Source: a virus
Strand: one strand, 5' to 3'
DNA: 64,000 nucleotides
IMG/VR virus record: IMGVR_UViG_3300048672_000152
Span: 29,453 to 93,452 of that record
Shown: positions 15,420 to 22,748 of the stretch, piece by piece
How positions within the stretch are numbered: position 1 is the stretch's first letter
How the letters are laid out: the number at the start of each line of letters is the position of its first letter
Position numbers and translations under genes: made by a program
The notes under the pieces: model-generated
The model's input: the letters and a program-made list of their open reading frames with translations, nothing else
Databases searched by the model: none
Told to the model about the DNA's origin: nothing

Positions 15420-15806
15420 ACGAAAGACTTTATTGAACAGTACAAATTGTTAATGCTTAAAGCCAATAGGTATCTGGACGGAATGTATGATCTTCAAGAG
15501 GAGTTTGATACTGAATTAGATTTAGGTTGTATAGAACGTTCTTATTGGGTTGATGCTTTAGTTGTAGACAATAACGAGTTACATATCCAAGTGTATAGGT
15601 CGGGGTATGAATGGGGTAATGCTGATTTACTGATCTCAATGCCCGAATGCGTGGATACTAAACTCTTAGAACTACGTAAACAATGCGAGGCTATTAAAAC
15701 TGAACGAGATATTGTACGTGAAGCTTTAGAAAAACAGCAATTACAGAGACAGGAAGAACTGGAGTACCAGAATTTTCTTAAACTTAAAGCTAAATTTGGA
15801 GGGTAA
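15420..15806 (+). CDS. Hypothetical protein, possible ACG start
   Basis: About 128 residues, acidic N-terminal half (EEFDTELDLG) and a coiled-coil, Gln-rich C-terminus (LEKQQLQRQEELEYQ). The usual GGAGAGAAT ribosome binding site of this genome (15411-15419) is followed not by ATG but by ACG at 15420-15422. The only in-frame alternatives are TTG at 15405, which lies upstream of that site, and an ATG at 15453 without one. Either ACG is used or the base has mutated. Function unknown. Confidence 0.55.
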   Translation, partial: TKDFIEQYKLLMLKANRYLDGMYDLQEEFDTELDLGCIERSYWVDALVVDNNELHIQVYRSGYEWGNADLLISMPECVDTKLLELRKQCEAIKTERDIVREALEKQQLQRQEELEYQNFLKLKAKFGG

Positions 15807-15807
15807 T

Positions 15808-15990
15808 ATGAAAGTAATTAAGTATTGGCGAACTGAACCGCTAGATAAAAACTGCTCAGGTATGTGGTCTGGTTATCACGAGAGTGAGGAAGATGCTGTT
15901 CAGTATATTGTCAATATGTTAGTTGAGCATGATATGTTTTGCTATGAAGAATTTGAAGTGCTTCCCTATTATGTTATTCAGAATGATTGA
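15808..15990 (+). CDS. Hypothetical small protein
   Basis: A 60-residue protein starting MKVIKYWRTEPLDKNC. The ATG at 15808 has GGAGG 6 bases upstream; a longer frame would overlap the neighbour and lacks a site. Acidic, with several Tyr and Trp. Function unknown. Confidence 0.6.
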   Translation: MKVIKYWRTEPLDKNCSGMWSGYHESEEDAVQYIVNMLVEHDMFCYEEFEVLPYYVIQND

Positions 15991-16004
15991 GGGGGGTGAC
16001 AAAT

Positions 16005-16277
16005 ATGTTCGATATGAAATGTGGCTGTGGTAGAGAAGTTAGGTATCAAGTCCTTGACTCTGAAGGTAGACTTACTTATGCTTGTAATAAACACGTTCGT
16101 TGTTTAGATTATGAAGATTTAATATTATTAACAAATCTACAACGTATGGATATTATAAGGTTGAAATCAGCAGCAGAGGATATTCTTGCTTACAGAGAAG
16201 GTACTGCTAAATACCAGATGGCTAAATATTACATTGAGAATTTTACGCCATCTCAAATTGATGAAAATAAAGCTTGA
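16005..16277 (+). CDS. Small zinc-ribbon-like protein
   Basis: A 90-residue protein starting MFDMKCGCGREVRYQVL with CGC at residues 6-8 and C...H..C further on (YACNKHVRC), a possible zinc site. GGGGGGTGA upstream supports the ATG at 16005. Its end overlaps the promoter of the RNA gene cluster. Function unknown. Confidence 0.6.
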   Translation: MFDMKCGCGREVRYQVLDSEGRLTYACNKHVRCLDYEDLILLTNLQRMDIIRLKSAAEDILAYREGTAKYQMAKYYIENFTPSQIDENKA

Positions 16278-16301
16278 CAGATAACAAAGTTGTGTTATTA
16301 T
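16274..16301 (+). promoter_or_regulatory. Promoter of the tRNA/RNA cluster
   Basis: TTGACA (16274-16279), 16-base spacer, TATTAT (16296-16301), placed 8 bases before the first tRNA-like gene. The 600 bases 16278-16877 contain no protein gene; they hold the RNA elements listed here. Confidence 0.7.
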
Positions 16302-16308
16302 CTGTTTA

Positions 16309-16395
16309 TATCTTGTAGTTTAAATAAAACGTAAGACTTTTAATCTTAAGATGTTGGGTTCATAAGTTGTCTTATGTAAGTCCTAGCCAAGATGT
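16309..16395 (+). tRNA. tRNA-Lys-like (UUU) with a hairpin inserted in the T loop
   Basis: Acceptor stem TATCTTG pairs with CAAGATG. A short D arm is GTTT/AAAC. The anticodon arm TAAGA-CTTTTAA-TCTTA reads anticodon UUU (Lys). The T stem GTTGG pairs with CTAGC. The T loop should read GTTCAAGTC but is interrupted after GTTC by a perfect hairpin ATAAG-TTGT-CTTAT plus two or three bases. The 87-nt length reflects this insert. It could be a functional tRNA that tolerates or removes the insert, or a decayed gene. Confidence 0.55.
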
Positions 16396-16404
16396 ATTAC
16401 TTTA

Positions 16405-16525
16405 GTGTTTGAAGTTGGACGGTTTAGCAAGCTACTTCTGGTAAAGGTTCAACTCCTTATTAAGCACGGCGACTACCAGAAGCCACAGAAGCATAAGTTC
16501 GTAGGTTCAAATCCTACCAAACACT
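16405..16525 (+). tRNA. tRNA-like gene with about 45 extra nt (possible Thr-GGU)
   Basis: GTGTTTG (16405-16411) pairs with CAAACAC (16518-16524), and flanking bases extend the pairing to 11 bp. The T arm GTAGG-TTCAAAT-CCTAC is canonical. A D-like arm (AGTTG/CAAGCT) is followed by ACTT-CTGGTAA-AGGT, which would give anticodon GGU. Between this arm and the T arm lie about 50 nt instead of the usual 4-20, containing CTTAT/ATAAG. A 9-bp inverted repeat CTTCTGGTA/TACCAGAAG competes with the anticodon arm. Either an unusual tRNA with a giant variable arm, or a tRNA carrying an insertion. Confidence 0.4.
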
Positions 16526-16583
16526 AAACTAATATTAACGAGTCTGAGCAATCGTAGTTTGTTTTTAAATTACAATTGTATTG

Positions 16584-16603
16584 ATAGCCCCGCAAGGGGC
16601 TAT
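16584..16603 (+). other. 8-bp hairpin with GCAA tetraloop
   Basis: ATAGCCCC-GCAA-GGGGCTAT, a very stable hairpin just 5' of tRNA-Met. No T-run follows, so it is more likely an RNA-processing or stability element of the RNA cluster than a terminator. Confidence 0.55.
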
Positions 16604-16612
16604 GTTTATTAA

Positions 16613-16689
16613 AGCCTTGTCAGCTAACAGGATAAGCTACCGACCTCATAAGTCGTGAAATACTGGATCGTACCCAGTCGGGGCTACCA
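16613..16689 (+). tRNA. tRNA-Met (CAU) with encoded CCA
   Basis: Acceptor AGCCTTG pairs with CGGGGCT (two G-U pairs), discriminator A and genomic CCA at 16687-16689. D stem AGCT/AGCT with GG in the loop; anticodon stem CGAC/GTCG with loop CTCATAA, anticodon CAU; T stem ACTGG/CCAGT with loop ATCGTAC, which departs from the usual TTC start. A CAU anticodon could also be tRNA-Ile2 after lysidine modification. Confidence 0.82.
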
Positions 16690-16695
16690 TTTACT

Positions 16696-16795
16696 AAATA
16701 TTATCTTGGCTGCTTAGAGGAGCCTAAGACGTACATGCCGATAAAAGCCACTGTATGACCGCGAGTAGGAGAATGCCCTACCCAAGATAATATTT
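16696..16795 (+). ncRNA. Unassigned 100-nt structured RNA closed by a 14-bp helix
   Basis: AAATATTATCTTGG (16696-16709) pairs perfectly with CCAAGATAATATTT (16782-16795). Inside are CTTAG-AGGAGC-CTAAG, a GTACA/TGTAT stem and GTAGG-AGAATGC-CCTAC, giving a cloverleaf-like outline with D-like and T-like arms. The T-like loop lacks TTC and the middle loop is 16 nt with no clear anticodon. Possibly a degenerate tRNA or a stable RNA of the kind found beside tRNA genes in T4. Confidence 0.55.
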
Positions 16796-16810
16796 ATTTT
16801 AATTTACCCA

Positions 16811-16838
16811 TTGACAACACAGTTATGTGTGTTATATT
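16811..16838 (+). promoter_or_regulatory. Rightward sigma70-like promoter
   Basis: TTGACA (16811-16816), 16-base spacer, TATATT (16833-16838), 40 bases before the gene at 16878. Confidence 0.65.
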
Positions 16839-16877
16839 TCTATTTTACCCCTCCAAAACATATTAGGAAATCTCATC

Positions 16878-17111
16878 ATGTCATCTAATCGCATACTTAC
16901 GGGTATGTGCTTTCATTGTTTAAGTTGTGGACGTTCATTGTCTGGGGCTGAACAAACCCGCACCTTTCCCAAGTCCCCTGAACTAATTGCTCTCTGCAAT
17001 ACTTGCTTACACAAATCTAAAGACCAAAGCTATCAGTATGAGTTTGAGCATCAAGCATTAACAGAGTCAACTTCTATTAACAATTTACCGCAGAATGATG
17101 AGATTCCTTAA
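16878..17111 (+). CDS. Small Cys-rich (zinc-binding) protein
   Basis: A 77-residue protein starting MSSNRILTGMCFHCLSCGRSL, with C-x2-C-x2-C then LCNTC about 30 residues later; likely one zinc ribbon. The ATG at 16878 has AGGAAA upstream and lies just after the promoter at 16811-16838, whereas a longer frame starts inside that promoter. Located between RNA genes and the terminase small subunit; function unknown. Confidence 0.62.
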   Translation: MSSNRILTGMCFHCLSCGRSLSGAEQTRTFPKSPELIALCNTCLHKSKDQSYQYEFEHQALTESTSINNLPQNDEIP

Positions 17112-17131
17112 TAATTTCAACACTTCCCCTA

Positions 17132-17160
17132 TTGACAAATATAATACATAGTGATAAACT
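17132..17160 (+). promoter_or_regulatory. Promoter upstream of the terminase/late operon
   Basis: TTGACA (17132-17137), 17-base spacer, TAAACT (17155-17160), about 40 bases before the small terminase gene. Confidence 0.55.
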
Positions 17161-17201
17161 TCATGTAGATTGTATTGTATGTAAAGAATTAAGGACAGAA
17201 T

Positions 17202-17612
17202 ATGTCTGATGTAGAAACTACCTCTAGCGAAATCCGCGATGATAAAGGCAGATTTAAACGTGGAGTTAGCGGCAACGTTAAAGGTCGCCCTCGTAATACT
17301 AAAGGGAACAAACACAAACACGCAAAGCAAACATTAGAAACAATGTTAATGTCTACAGGGCCAGCAGCTTTAAAAGCTATCAAGAAAATGGCTGATGAAG
17401 AATTAGCAAAGGGTAATGTCAATCACGCATTCAAATGTTATGTGTTTATTGCTGATAAATATTATCAACTTGTTATGCACAACGACAAGGTTGAAATCCA
17501 AGCTATCAAAGACGAAGAACAGCGTAAGCTTAAAGCACAGCAACAACAGGATGAAGATTCTGAAGAAGATTCAACATTCCAGAATGTAATTGTTACATTC
17601 GGTAGTGCTTAA
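17202..17612 (+). CDS. Terminase small subunit-like (DUF5681-type) protein
   Basis: A 136-residue protein. The N-terminal KGRFKRGVSGNVKGRPRNTKG matches the basic GRPxG motif of DUF5681 proteins, which are encoded next to large terminases and are thought to recognise DNA. Helical LETMLMSTGPAALKAIKKMADEELAKGN follows, and the C-terminus is Gln/Glu/Asp rich. Position two genes before terL supports a packaging role. Ribosome binding site AAGGACAG. Confidence 0.75.
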   Translation: MSDVETTSSEIRDDKGRFKRGVSGNVKGRPRNTKGNKHKHAKQTLETMLMSTGPAALKAIKKMADEELAKGNVNHAFKCYVFIADKYYQLVMHNDKVEIQAIKDEEQRKLKAQQQQDEDSEEDSTFQNVIVTFGSA

Positions 17613-17633
17613 CATCAACGAATAACTATAACT

Positions 17634-17732
17634 CTATGCGTATACTCTTGTATACCTCTCCATCATCCCCCTAGAGGCAGCCTCTCCTCTGCACCTCTCC
17701 ACTCTAGGGAGATTTCTTCCCCCCCCGCATAG
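17634..17732 (+). ncRNA. C-rich structured element closed by a 7-bp helix
   Basis: CTATGCG (17634-17640) pairs with CGCATAG (17726-17732). Inside, GTATAC-TCTT-GTATAC forms a 6-bp hairpin and CCCTAGAG (17669-17676) pairs with CTCTAGGG (17702-17709) around AGAGG/CCTCT and GCAG/CTGC sub-hairpins. A run of eight Cs precedes the closing strand. No reading frame crosses it. Could be a small RNA or an mRNA processing or stability element. Confidence 0.45.
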
Positions 17733-17755
17733 AAGAATTACACAAGGAATTATAA

Positions 17756-18181
17756 ATGAATTTAGTAAACTTAACATACGGTGGAAGCCGTAGTTATTTC
17801 AAAGGTATTATCGAACAAGGTAGTAATTTGGCAACAGTAGAAGCTGGTTGGTCATCTTATTGTCGATTACTTGTCACTACACGCTTAAATATGAAGCTAA
17901 TGATTGGTGGTGTTGAAGAAGATGTTATTGATGGTAGAACACTACTTGATTTAACATTCAATGCCGCTAAAGCTGGTAAATTCACCCTAGATGAAGCTGA
18001 AGCAATTGCTAGTCAATTAGATAAGATTAGTTTACGTTACACATCTGTACGCACTCCATTCTTTGCAATTGCTTATGAAAAAGATTTGACATCTAAAGAA
18101 GAAGCTAGTAATATTGATTCTGTTGCTGAGGATGTTGTTACAGAAGCTCCGAAGCAACGTGGTCGTAAAGCTGCTAAGTAA
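17756..18181 (+). CDS. Hypothetical protein with basic C-terminus
   Basis: A 141-residue protein starting MNLVNLTYGGSRSYFKG, with a helical middle (FTLDEAEAIASQLDKI) and a Lys/Arg tail (PKQRGRKAAK) that may bind nucleic acid. It sits between two structured RNA regions and upstream of terL. Ribosome binding site AAGGAAT. No family recognised. Confidence 0.65.
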   Translation: MNLVNLTYGGSRSYFKGIIEQGSNLATVEAGWSSYCRLLVTTRLNMKLMIGGVEEDVIDGRTLLDLTFNAAKAGKFTLDEAEAIASQLDKISLRYTSVRTPFFAIAYEKDLTSKEEASNIDSVAEDVVTEAPKQRGRKAAK

Positions 18182-18189
18182 AGAATTTC

Positions 18190-18685
18190 CCCTTCACACA
18201 TAGGATGTGGTTGAGGAATAGTCCTCGAATAAGTTCCCTAGGACTTTAAATACATGATGGAATCCGTGCAAGCGCCATAACACATGGACAACTATAAGAG
18301 TGAATAATGTGTTGGTCTGGAAGCGGCAGACTCCCTAATTTAGCATTCGCTAGACTCCCCTAGGAGTGAATATCGGTGTTAACAAAACAACTAGCCGTCC
18401 CTTAGCCCACTGAATATTAGGTTCAGGTATCCCTAAGGTTGTTGTCCCCACCTGTGATAAGGTGAATGCTGGTGCATTTAATGGGTTTAATTCAGGTTTT
18501 TAATTTTAAGAAAGCTCAACCTCTGATGTTACCATCATGTTGAGTTTCGTTTTACCGCTGATTGGCGTCTGCGGAGACTTAGGTCTGAAGAAATTAATAG
18601 TCGCAAAGATTCCATTAACAGTTATCTTTGCTTAAGAGTAAGCGATTAACTCTGCGCCAATAGGTGAGGGTAACTGATTAATAGG
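18190..18685 (+). ncRNA. Large (about 500 nt) densely structured RNA candidate
   Basis: No protein gene lies in 18182-18692. Perfect helices visible by eye include CACAT/ATGTG (18197-18209), GAGGA/TCCTC (18213-18226), AACACAT/ATGTGTT (18279-18313), GTCTG/CAGAC (18315-18331) and ACTCC/GGAGT (18354-18367). Further on are CCTTAG/CTAAGG enclosing CTGAA/TTCAG (18400-18438), CACCT/AGGTG (18449-18464) and GCTCAAC/GTTGAG around TGATG/CATCA (18514-18544). Finally ATTGGCG/CGCCAAT (18561-18661) encloses GCAAAGAT/ATCTTTGC (18603-18631) and GCTTA/TAAGC. I see no group I S element or group II domain V. Size and phage/tRNA context recall ROOL or GOLLD RNAs, but assignment needs a covariance search. Confidence 0.6.
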
Positions 18686-18692
18686 ATTTTAA

Positions 18693-19409
18693 ATGAACAA
18701 TATTGAGTGGCGAGTTATCCCAGATTTCCCTATGTATAAAATCTCTGAATATGGAGATATTTATAGCTATTACAAATCTGGAAAAATGCTGAAACCTAAA
18801 TTAGATAAAGATGGGTATCTGGCTGTAAATCTTACTGAGAATAAAGTTAGACACGACCTACGAGTACATCGTTTAGTCGCTTCAGCCTTTCTAGATAACC
18901 AAAATAATCTACCAATTATAAATCATAAAGATTTGAACGTAAGTAACAACCATTACTCTAATTTAGAGTGGTGTACTTACACTCACAATACTGTACATTA
19001 CTATGCTAACGGTATTAATAAAAGAACACTATCTTCTTTAACTAAAGAAGAAATGTTGTCTATTGTATCAGACTACAAAGATGGTGCTTCACATAAAGAT
19101 CTTAAAGAAAAATATAACCTAGAGTGTAGGGCTGACGCAATCAGTGAAATTGTAACTGGACGTAGATTTTCTGAAATTACCGGAATCGTAAAATCAGATA
19201 AATTTGAACAACGCACAACAGCCAAACACGATGATGATTTAATCTTAGAGCTTTTAATTAAAGCTCATTGCAATAATATACCTCAGAAAACTTTATGTGA
19301 AGAATATAAGTTATCTGCTGCACAAATTAGTAGGATAGTTAATGGTAGCAGACGGAGAGAAGTATTCGAGAAGTTTATGAAGGAGATATATGAAAAAACC
19401 AAAAGCTAA
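18693..19409 (+). CDS. HNH homing endonuclease (NUMOD4 + HNH_3)
   Basis: A 238-residue protein. NUMOD4: EWRVIPDFPMYKISEYGDIYS (4-24). HNH_3: RVHRLVASAFLDN, IINHKDLNVSNNHYSNLEW (His-Asn-Asn) and a THNTVHY motif. The C-terminal half (ISRIVNGSRR) holds helix-turn-helix-like NUMOD segments for DNA recognition. It is outside the terL intron, directly upstream, and overlaps the terL start by 20 bases, an arrangement that would allow it to mobilise the neighbouring ORF-less intron. Confidence 0.9.
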   Translation: MNNIEWRVIPDFPMYKISEYGDIYSYYKSGKMLKPKLDKDGYLAVNLTENKVRHDLRVHRLVASAFLDNQNNLPIINHKDLNVSNNHYSNLEWCTYTHNTVHYYANGINKRTLSSLTKEEMLSIVSDYKDGASHKDLKEKYNLECRADAISEIVTGRRFSEITGIVKSDKFEQRTTAKHDDDLILELLIKAHCNNIPQKTLCEEYKLSAAQISRIVNGSRRREVFEKFMKEIYEKTKS

Positions 19410-21204
19410 GATAACTAACAAAGCTCCAGACCAAGAACCGATAAGAATCGGCCCTTGTTCAGAGATGCAAGAATTAGTGTTTAAAAGAGCCACTGAGGTA
19501 GATTTCCTACTCATTGGCGGCTCTCGTGGTAAATAGACCGCTGCCACGTAACCTTGCTAAGTCGGTGAAACCCTAACGTAAAGTCGAGGGCAATACCGAG
19601 CCGAATGATTTGATTCATGGGTGTAGAGACTAGAGTAGTATCAAGCGATACGAAAACGTAAGGGTGTCGAGAGACATAAGATATAGTCCGACAACACTGG
19701 AAACAGTGGAAGTAGCTAGCGCCTACAAAACTGAGACTTGGGCGGCAAGTCTGAAGTGATGACACAACTACCTTTAATTTGGCGAGATGATCCAAATTTC
19801 ACGGGTATGTTCACACGTACAATGCTAAAACAATTACTAGGTTCTGGTGGTCTTTGGGAAATAGCGGCTAAGTATTACCCTTTACTTGGCGCTAAATCAG
19901 TTAAGATGCCACAACCAATGTATACCTTCCCTAGCGGTGCTAGACTTCGTTATTCTCAAATCTCTGGTATGAGCGATGCGGAAAGTTTGAGGGGCCTCCA
20001 GCTTTCTTACTTGGCCATAGATGAGCTGACACAGTTAGACCAAAAGAGTGTGCAATTCTTATTAACCTGTCTTCGTTCAGAAGCAAACATGAACTCTATC
20101 TGTGTAGCGTCATGTAACCCTCATAAAGATTCATGGGTGTTTGACCTAGTATCTTGGTACTTAGATGATAAAGGTTTTGTTGATAAAGAGAAGAATGGTA
20201 AGACTCGTTATTACGTAGTCAATGAAGGTCAATTTATCTTTGCAGATGAAGAAGAATGGTTTAAGGAAAACTTACCAGACTGTGTAACAAACAGCCAAAC
20301 AGGCGAGTATATTCCACCTAAGAAATTCTGCTTTGTGCAACTAACCATATTTAATAATCCAATATTATTAAAGAAGAACCCAAGGTACTTGTCCGAATTA
20401 CAGAACTTACCTCCACATGAACGTGATGCCCAATTATACGGCAACTGGTTTGCCACTGCCGAAAAACCAGACTACTTCAACAGAGCTATGGTTCAAGGTA
20501 AGCATGGTGAGCGTATAGCACCTTTCGTACCTATCGGGTCTACGAGGGTACGTGCTTGGGACAAGGCAGCCACACAGTTCATACCTAAGATAAATAACAC
20601 TGATGCTGACTTTAGTGCTTGCATAGCAATGGCTAAAGACAGACTTGGGAATTATTATATCTATGCCGACTTCTGCAAAGATAACTATGACGAATATGAA
20701 AAAGTGTATGGAAAGTTCCGTAAGAACTCTGCTCAACGTGACCAGATAATGATGGAGCAAGCCAAACACGATGGTAAGGAAACTTATCTAGTAATCGCCA
20801 AGGATGCTGCTGCTGATGGGAAGACTGTGTATGAGCAATTATCCCGCATGTTCTTATCTGCTGGTTTTAAAGTTAAACCCAGCAAAAGTAGTGCTTCACA
20901 GAGTAAGTGGACAAGGTTTGAACCTTTCCTTTGTGCTTGCCAAGCTGGATTAGTCCATATAGTCGAAAGCTCCTTCCCTGACAAACGTACTCTTGAACTG
21001 TTCTATGCAGAACTCGAAGCGTTTAATCCAGATCCGACAACTGGTAAATGGCGTTCAGGGCGTTATGTGAAAGATGATTGGCTCGATAGTTGTAGTGATG
21101 CGTTTTTATTTCTATCTATGGAAAAAATATACGCAGTCCCCAAACTAGGCTCATTTTCACCCCCACCTATAAGCGTTAAAGCTATCGCTTTAGCTGATAT
21201 GTAA
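19390..21204 (+). CDS. terL: Terminase large subunit (split by group I intron)
   Basis: Exon 1 is 19390-19530 and exon 2 is 19741-21204, giving 534 residues. Splicing restores the Walker A loop GGSRGGGKSE (exon 1 ends ...GSRG, exon 2 begins GGKSE). Walker B is YLAIDEL followed by the coupling segment TQLDQK; VASCNPHKDSW is the usual C-motif region. The RNase H-like nuclease domain shows VRAWDKAAT, DADFSACIAM and DWLDSCSDAF acidic residues. It cuts concatemers and pumps DNA into proheads through the portal encoded next. AAGGAG precedes the ATG; without splicing translation stops one codon after the exon. Confidence 0.93.
19531..19740 (+). other. Group I intron in terL (210 nt, no ORF)
   Basis: The terL frame is broken between the T of a GGT codon (5' splice site after U) and a terminal G at 19740. 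Core elements: P-like GGTGAAACCCTAACG, Q-like CAATACCGAGCC, R-like GAGACTAGAG with GACTA pairing to TAGTC of the S element AAGATATAGTCC (19678-19689). The insertion lies exactly inside the codons of the Walker A loop, a conserved target. It has no reading frame of its own. Confidence 0.88.
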
Positions 21205-21221
21205 ATTTAATCGGAGAAGAT

Positions 21222-22736
21222 ATGTCCGATAATACGGATCAAATCGAGATCACTAAAGCAGAAGCATCCACATCAGTTGAAGCAAAACGCATTCGTACTG
21301 GTGAAGTTGGCACACCCAACCTTCGTGCTGTAGGCTCTTGGATTCAAAATGAAATGCGTAGGGAACTTCAAGCTCCTTACAATCTTGTAACATACGAAAA
21401 GATGCGACAAGACGCTACAGTAGGTGCTGCATTAGGTACTGCTGAAGCATTCCTTACTAAAGCTCTAGCGAAAGCTAAGTTTACTACTAACTCTAAAAAC
21501 CCACAAGCTAAAGAATTCTGTGAATACCTTAACTGGAATTTAAAGAATCTTAAAGATGTTACATGGTATGAGAGTTGCATTAATGTCCTAAGTTATCTTC
21601 AATATGGTTTCTCATGGCTTGAGAAAGTGTATGAACCAAACTTCAGTAAGAAGTATTCTAAATATCCTTGGAAATTAAAGAAGCTTGCTCCACGTTCTCA
21701 ACACTCTGTTGAGCAATGGAAGTTTGATGATGACAGTAGGACAGTGATTGGCTTACGTCAATATCCAGCACAAACATTGAACATGGGGTATACAAGAACT
21801 ACTCCGGTGTCAATGAATCCTAATGATTACATGAAACGTAATAAGTTTATGTTGTTCTCATGGGACAGTAAGAATAGTTCTCCAATCGGTGTATCTCCAT
21901 TGAATGCTTGTTATAAAGCATGGAAAGAGAAAGTGTTAATAGAGGCTATGGAAGTTACTGGTGTTAGCAAAGGTATTGGCGGCATTCTCACACTTCGTTG
22001 CCCTACAGAACATATTAATAAAGCTGCGGAAGACCCTACATCAAATGAATATTCTTCTTTGATGGCGTTACAGCAACAAGCTGCATTGCTTCATAACGGT
22101 GATCAGACATTCATCATGCTTGGCTCAGACACACAGGGTGAGAACGGTAATGGTAAATATGTCTACGATGTATCTGTAACTGGCATTGAGGGTAATAGTA
22201 ATGCTGTATCAACAGACACTATCATCAACGACCGTAAGAAAGCAATCCTAGATGTATTCGGTGCTGGCTTTATCAACTTAGGTAATGATGCTACAGGTAG
22301 CTATTCTTTAGCAGATGCTAAAACCTCATTACATGCTTTCTTCATGGAAAAACACATGCTGTTTATCCAGTCAGTTATCCAGAATGATTTAGTTAAGCAA
22401 TTAATGGAAATCAATTCTGTCTACTTAGAAGAAGATGATATTCCTACTCTAGTGCTTGCTGCATTAGATGAAGTCAACCCTGACGAATTTGGCAAGTTAG
22501 GTCAGCGGCTTGGGGCAGTGGGCCTAATGCCATTGCAGAAACAGTTCCTAATTGATTTCTGGGGTAAATGTGGATTGAACACTGACTCACTAGAAGACCT
22601 GTCGGAAGATGAGTTGTTGCAAATGCTAACAGCACATACCTCAAGAGCCGGAGACGGTATGAGCGAGGGATTAAACAGTGGCACTGGAAGTTCACTGGGA
22701 AATAATAGTGCAACCAATAGCGACAACGCTGCGTAA
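21222..22736 (+). CDS. Portal protein (DUF935-like)
   Basis: A 504-residue protein whose N-terminal part (LVTYEKMRQDATVGAALGTAEAFL) and middle (GFSWLEKVYEP, KNSSPIGVSPLNACYKAWKEK) fit the portal family related to phage Mu gp29. Portals form the dodecameric channel at one capsid vertex through which terminase packages DNA and to which the neck attaches. A Ser/Asn/Gly-rich tail ends the protein. It follows terL by 17 bases with a GGAGA site. Confidence 0.88.
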   Translation: MSDNTDQIEITKAEASTSVEAKRIRTGEVGTPNLRAVGSWIQNEMRRELQAPYNLVTYEKMRQDATVGAALGTAEAFLTKALAKAKFTTNSKNPQAKEFCEYLNWNLKNLKDVTWYESCINVLSYLQYGFSWLEKVYEPNFSKKYSKYPWKLKKLAPRSQHSVEQWKFDDDSRTVIGLRQYPAQTLNMGYTRTTPVSMNPNDYMKRNKFMLFSWDSKNSSPIGVSPLNACYKAWKEKVLIEAMEVTGVSKGIGGILTLRCPTEHINKAAEDPTSNEYSSLMALQQQAALLHNGDQTFIMLGSDTQGENGNGKYVYDVSVTGIEGNSNAVSTDTIINDRKKAILDVFGAGFINLGNDATGSYSLADAKTSLHAFFMEKHMLFIQSVIQNDLVKQLMEINSVYLEEDDIPTLVLAALDEVNPDEFGKLGQRLGAVGLMPLQKQFLIDFWGKCGLNTDSLEDLSEDELLQMLTAHTSRAGDGMSEGLNSGTGSSLGNNSATNSDNAA

Positions 22737-22748
22737 CAAGGCATAACA

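Noticed and set aside
18181-18692. The gap before the HNH gene as a group I intron
   Set aside because: No S element (AAGATATAGTCC-like) and no interrupted reading frame that would be restored on removal; treated instead as a structured RNA candidate.
19511-19795. A minus-strand 94-codon frame across the terL intron
   Set aside because: Runs antisense across exon and intron core with no start signals; the plus-strand terL exons and group I intron explain this DNA.
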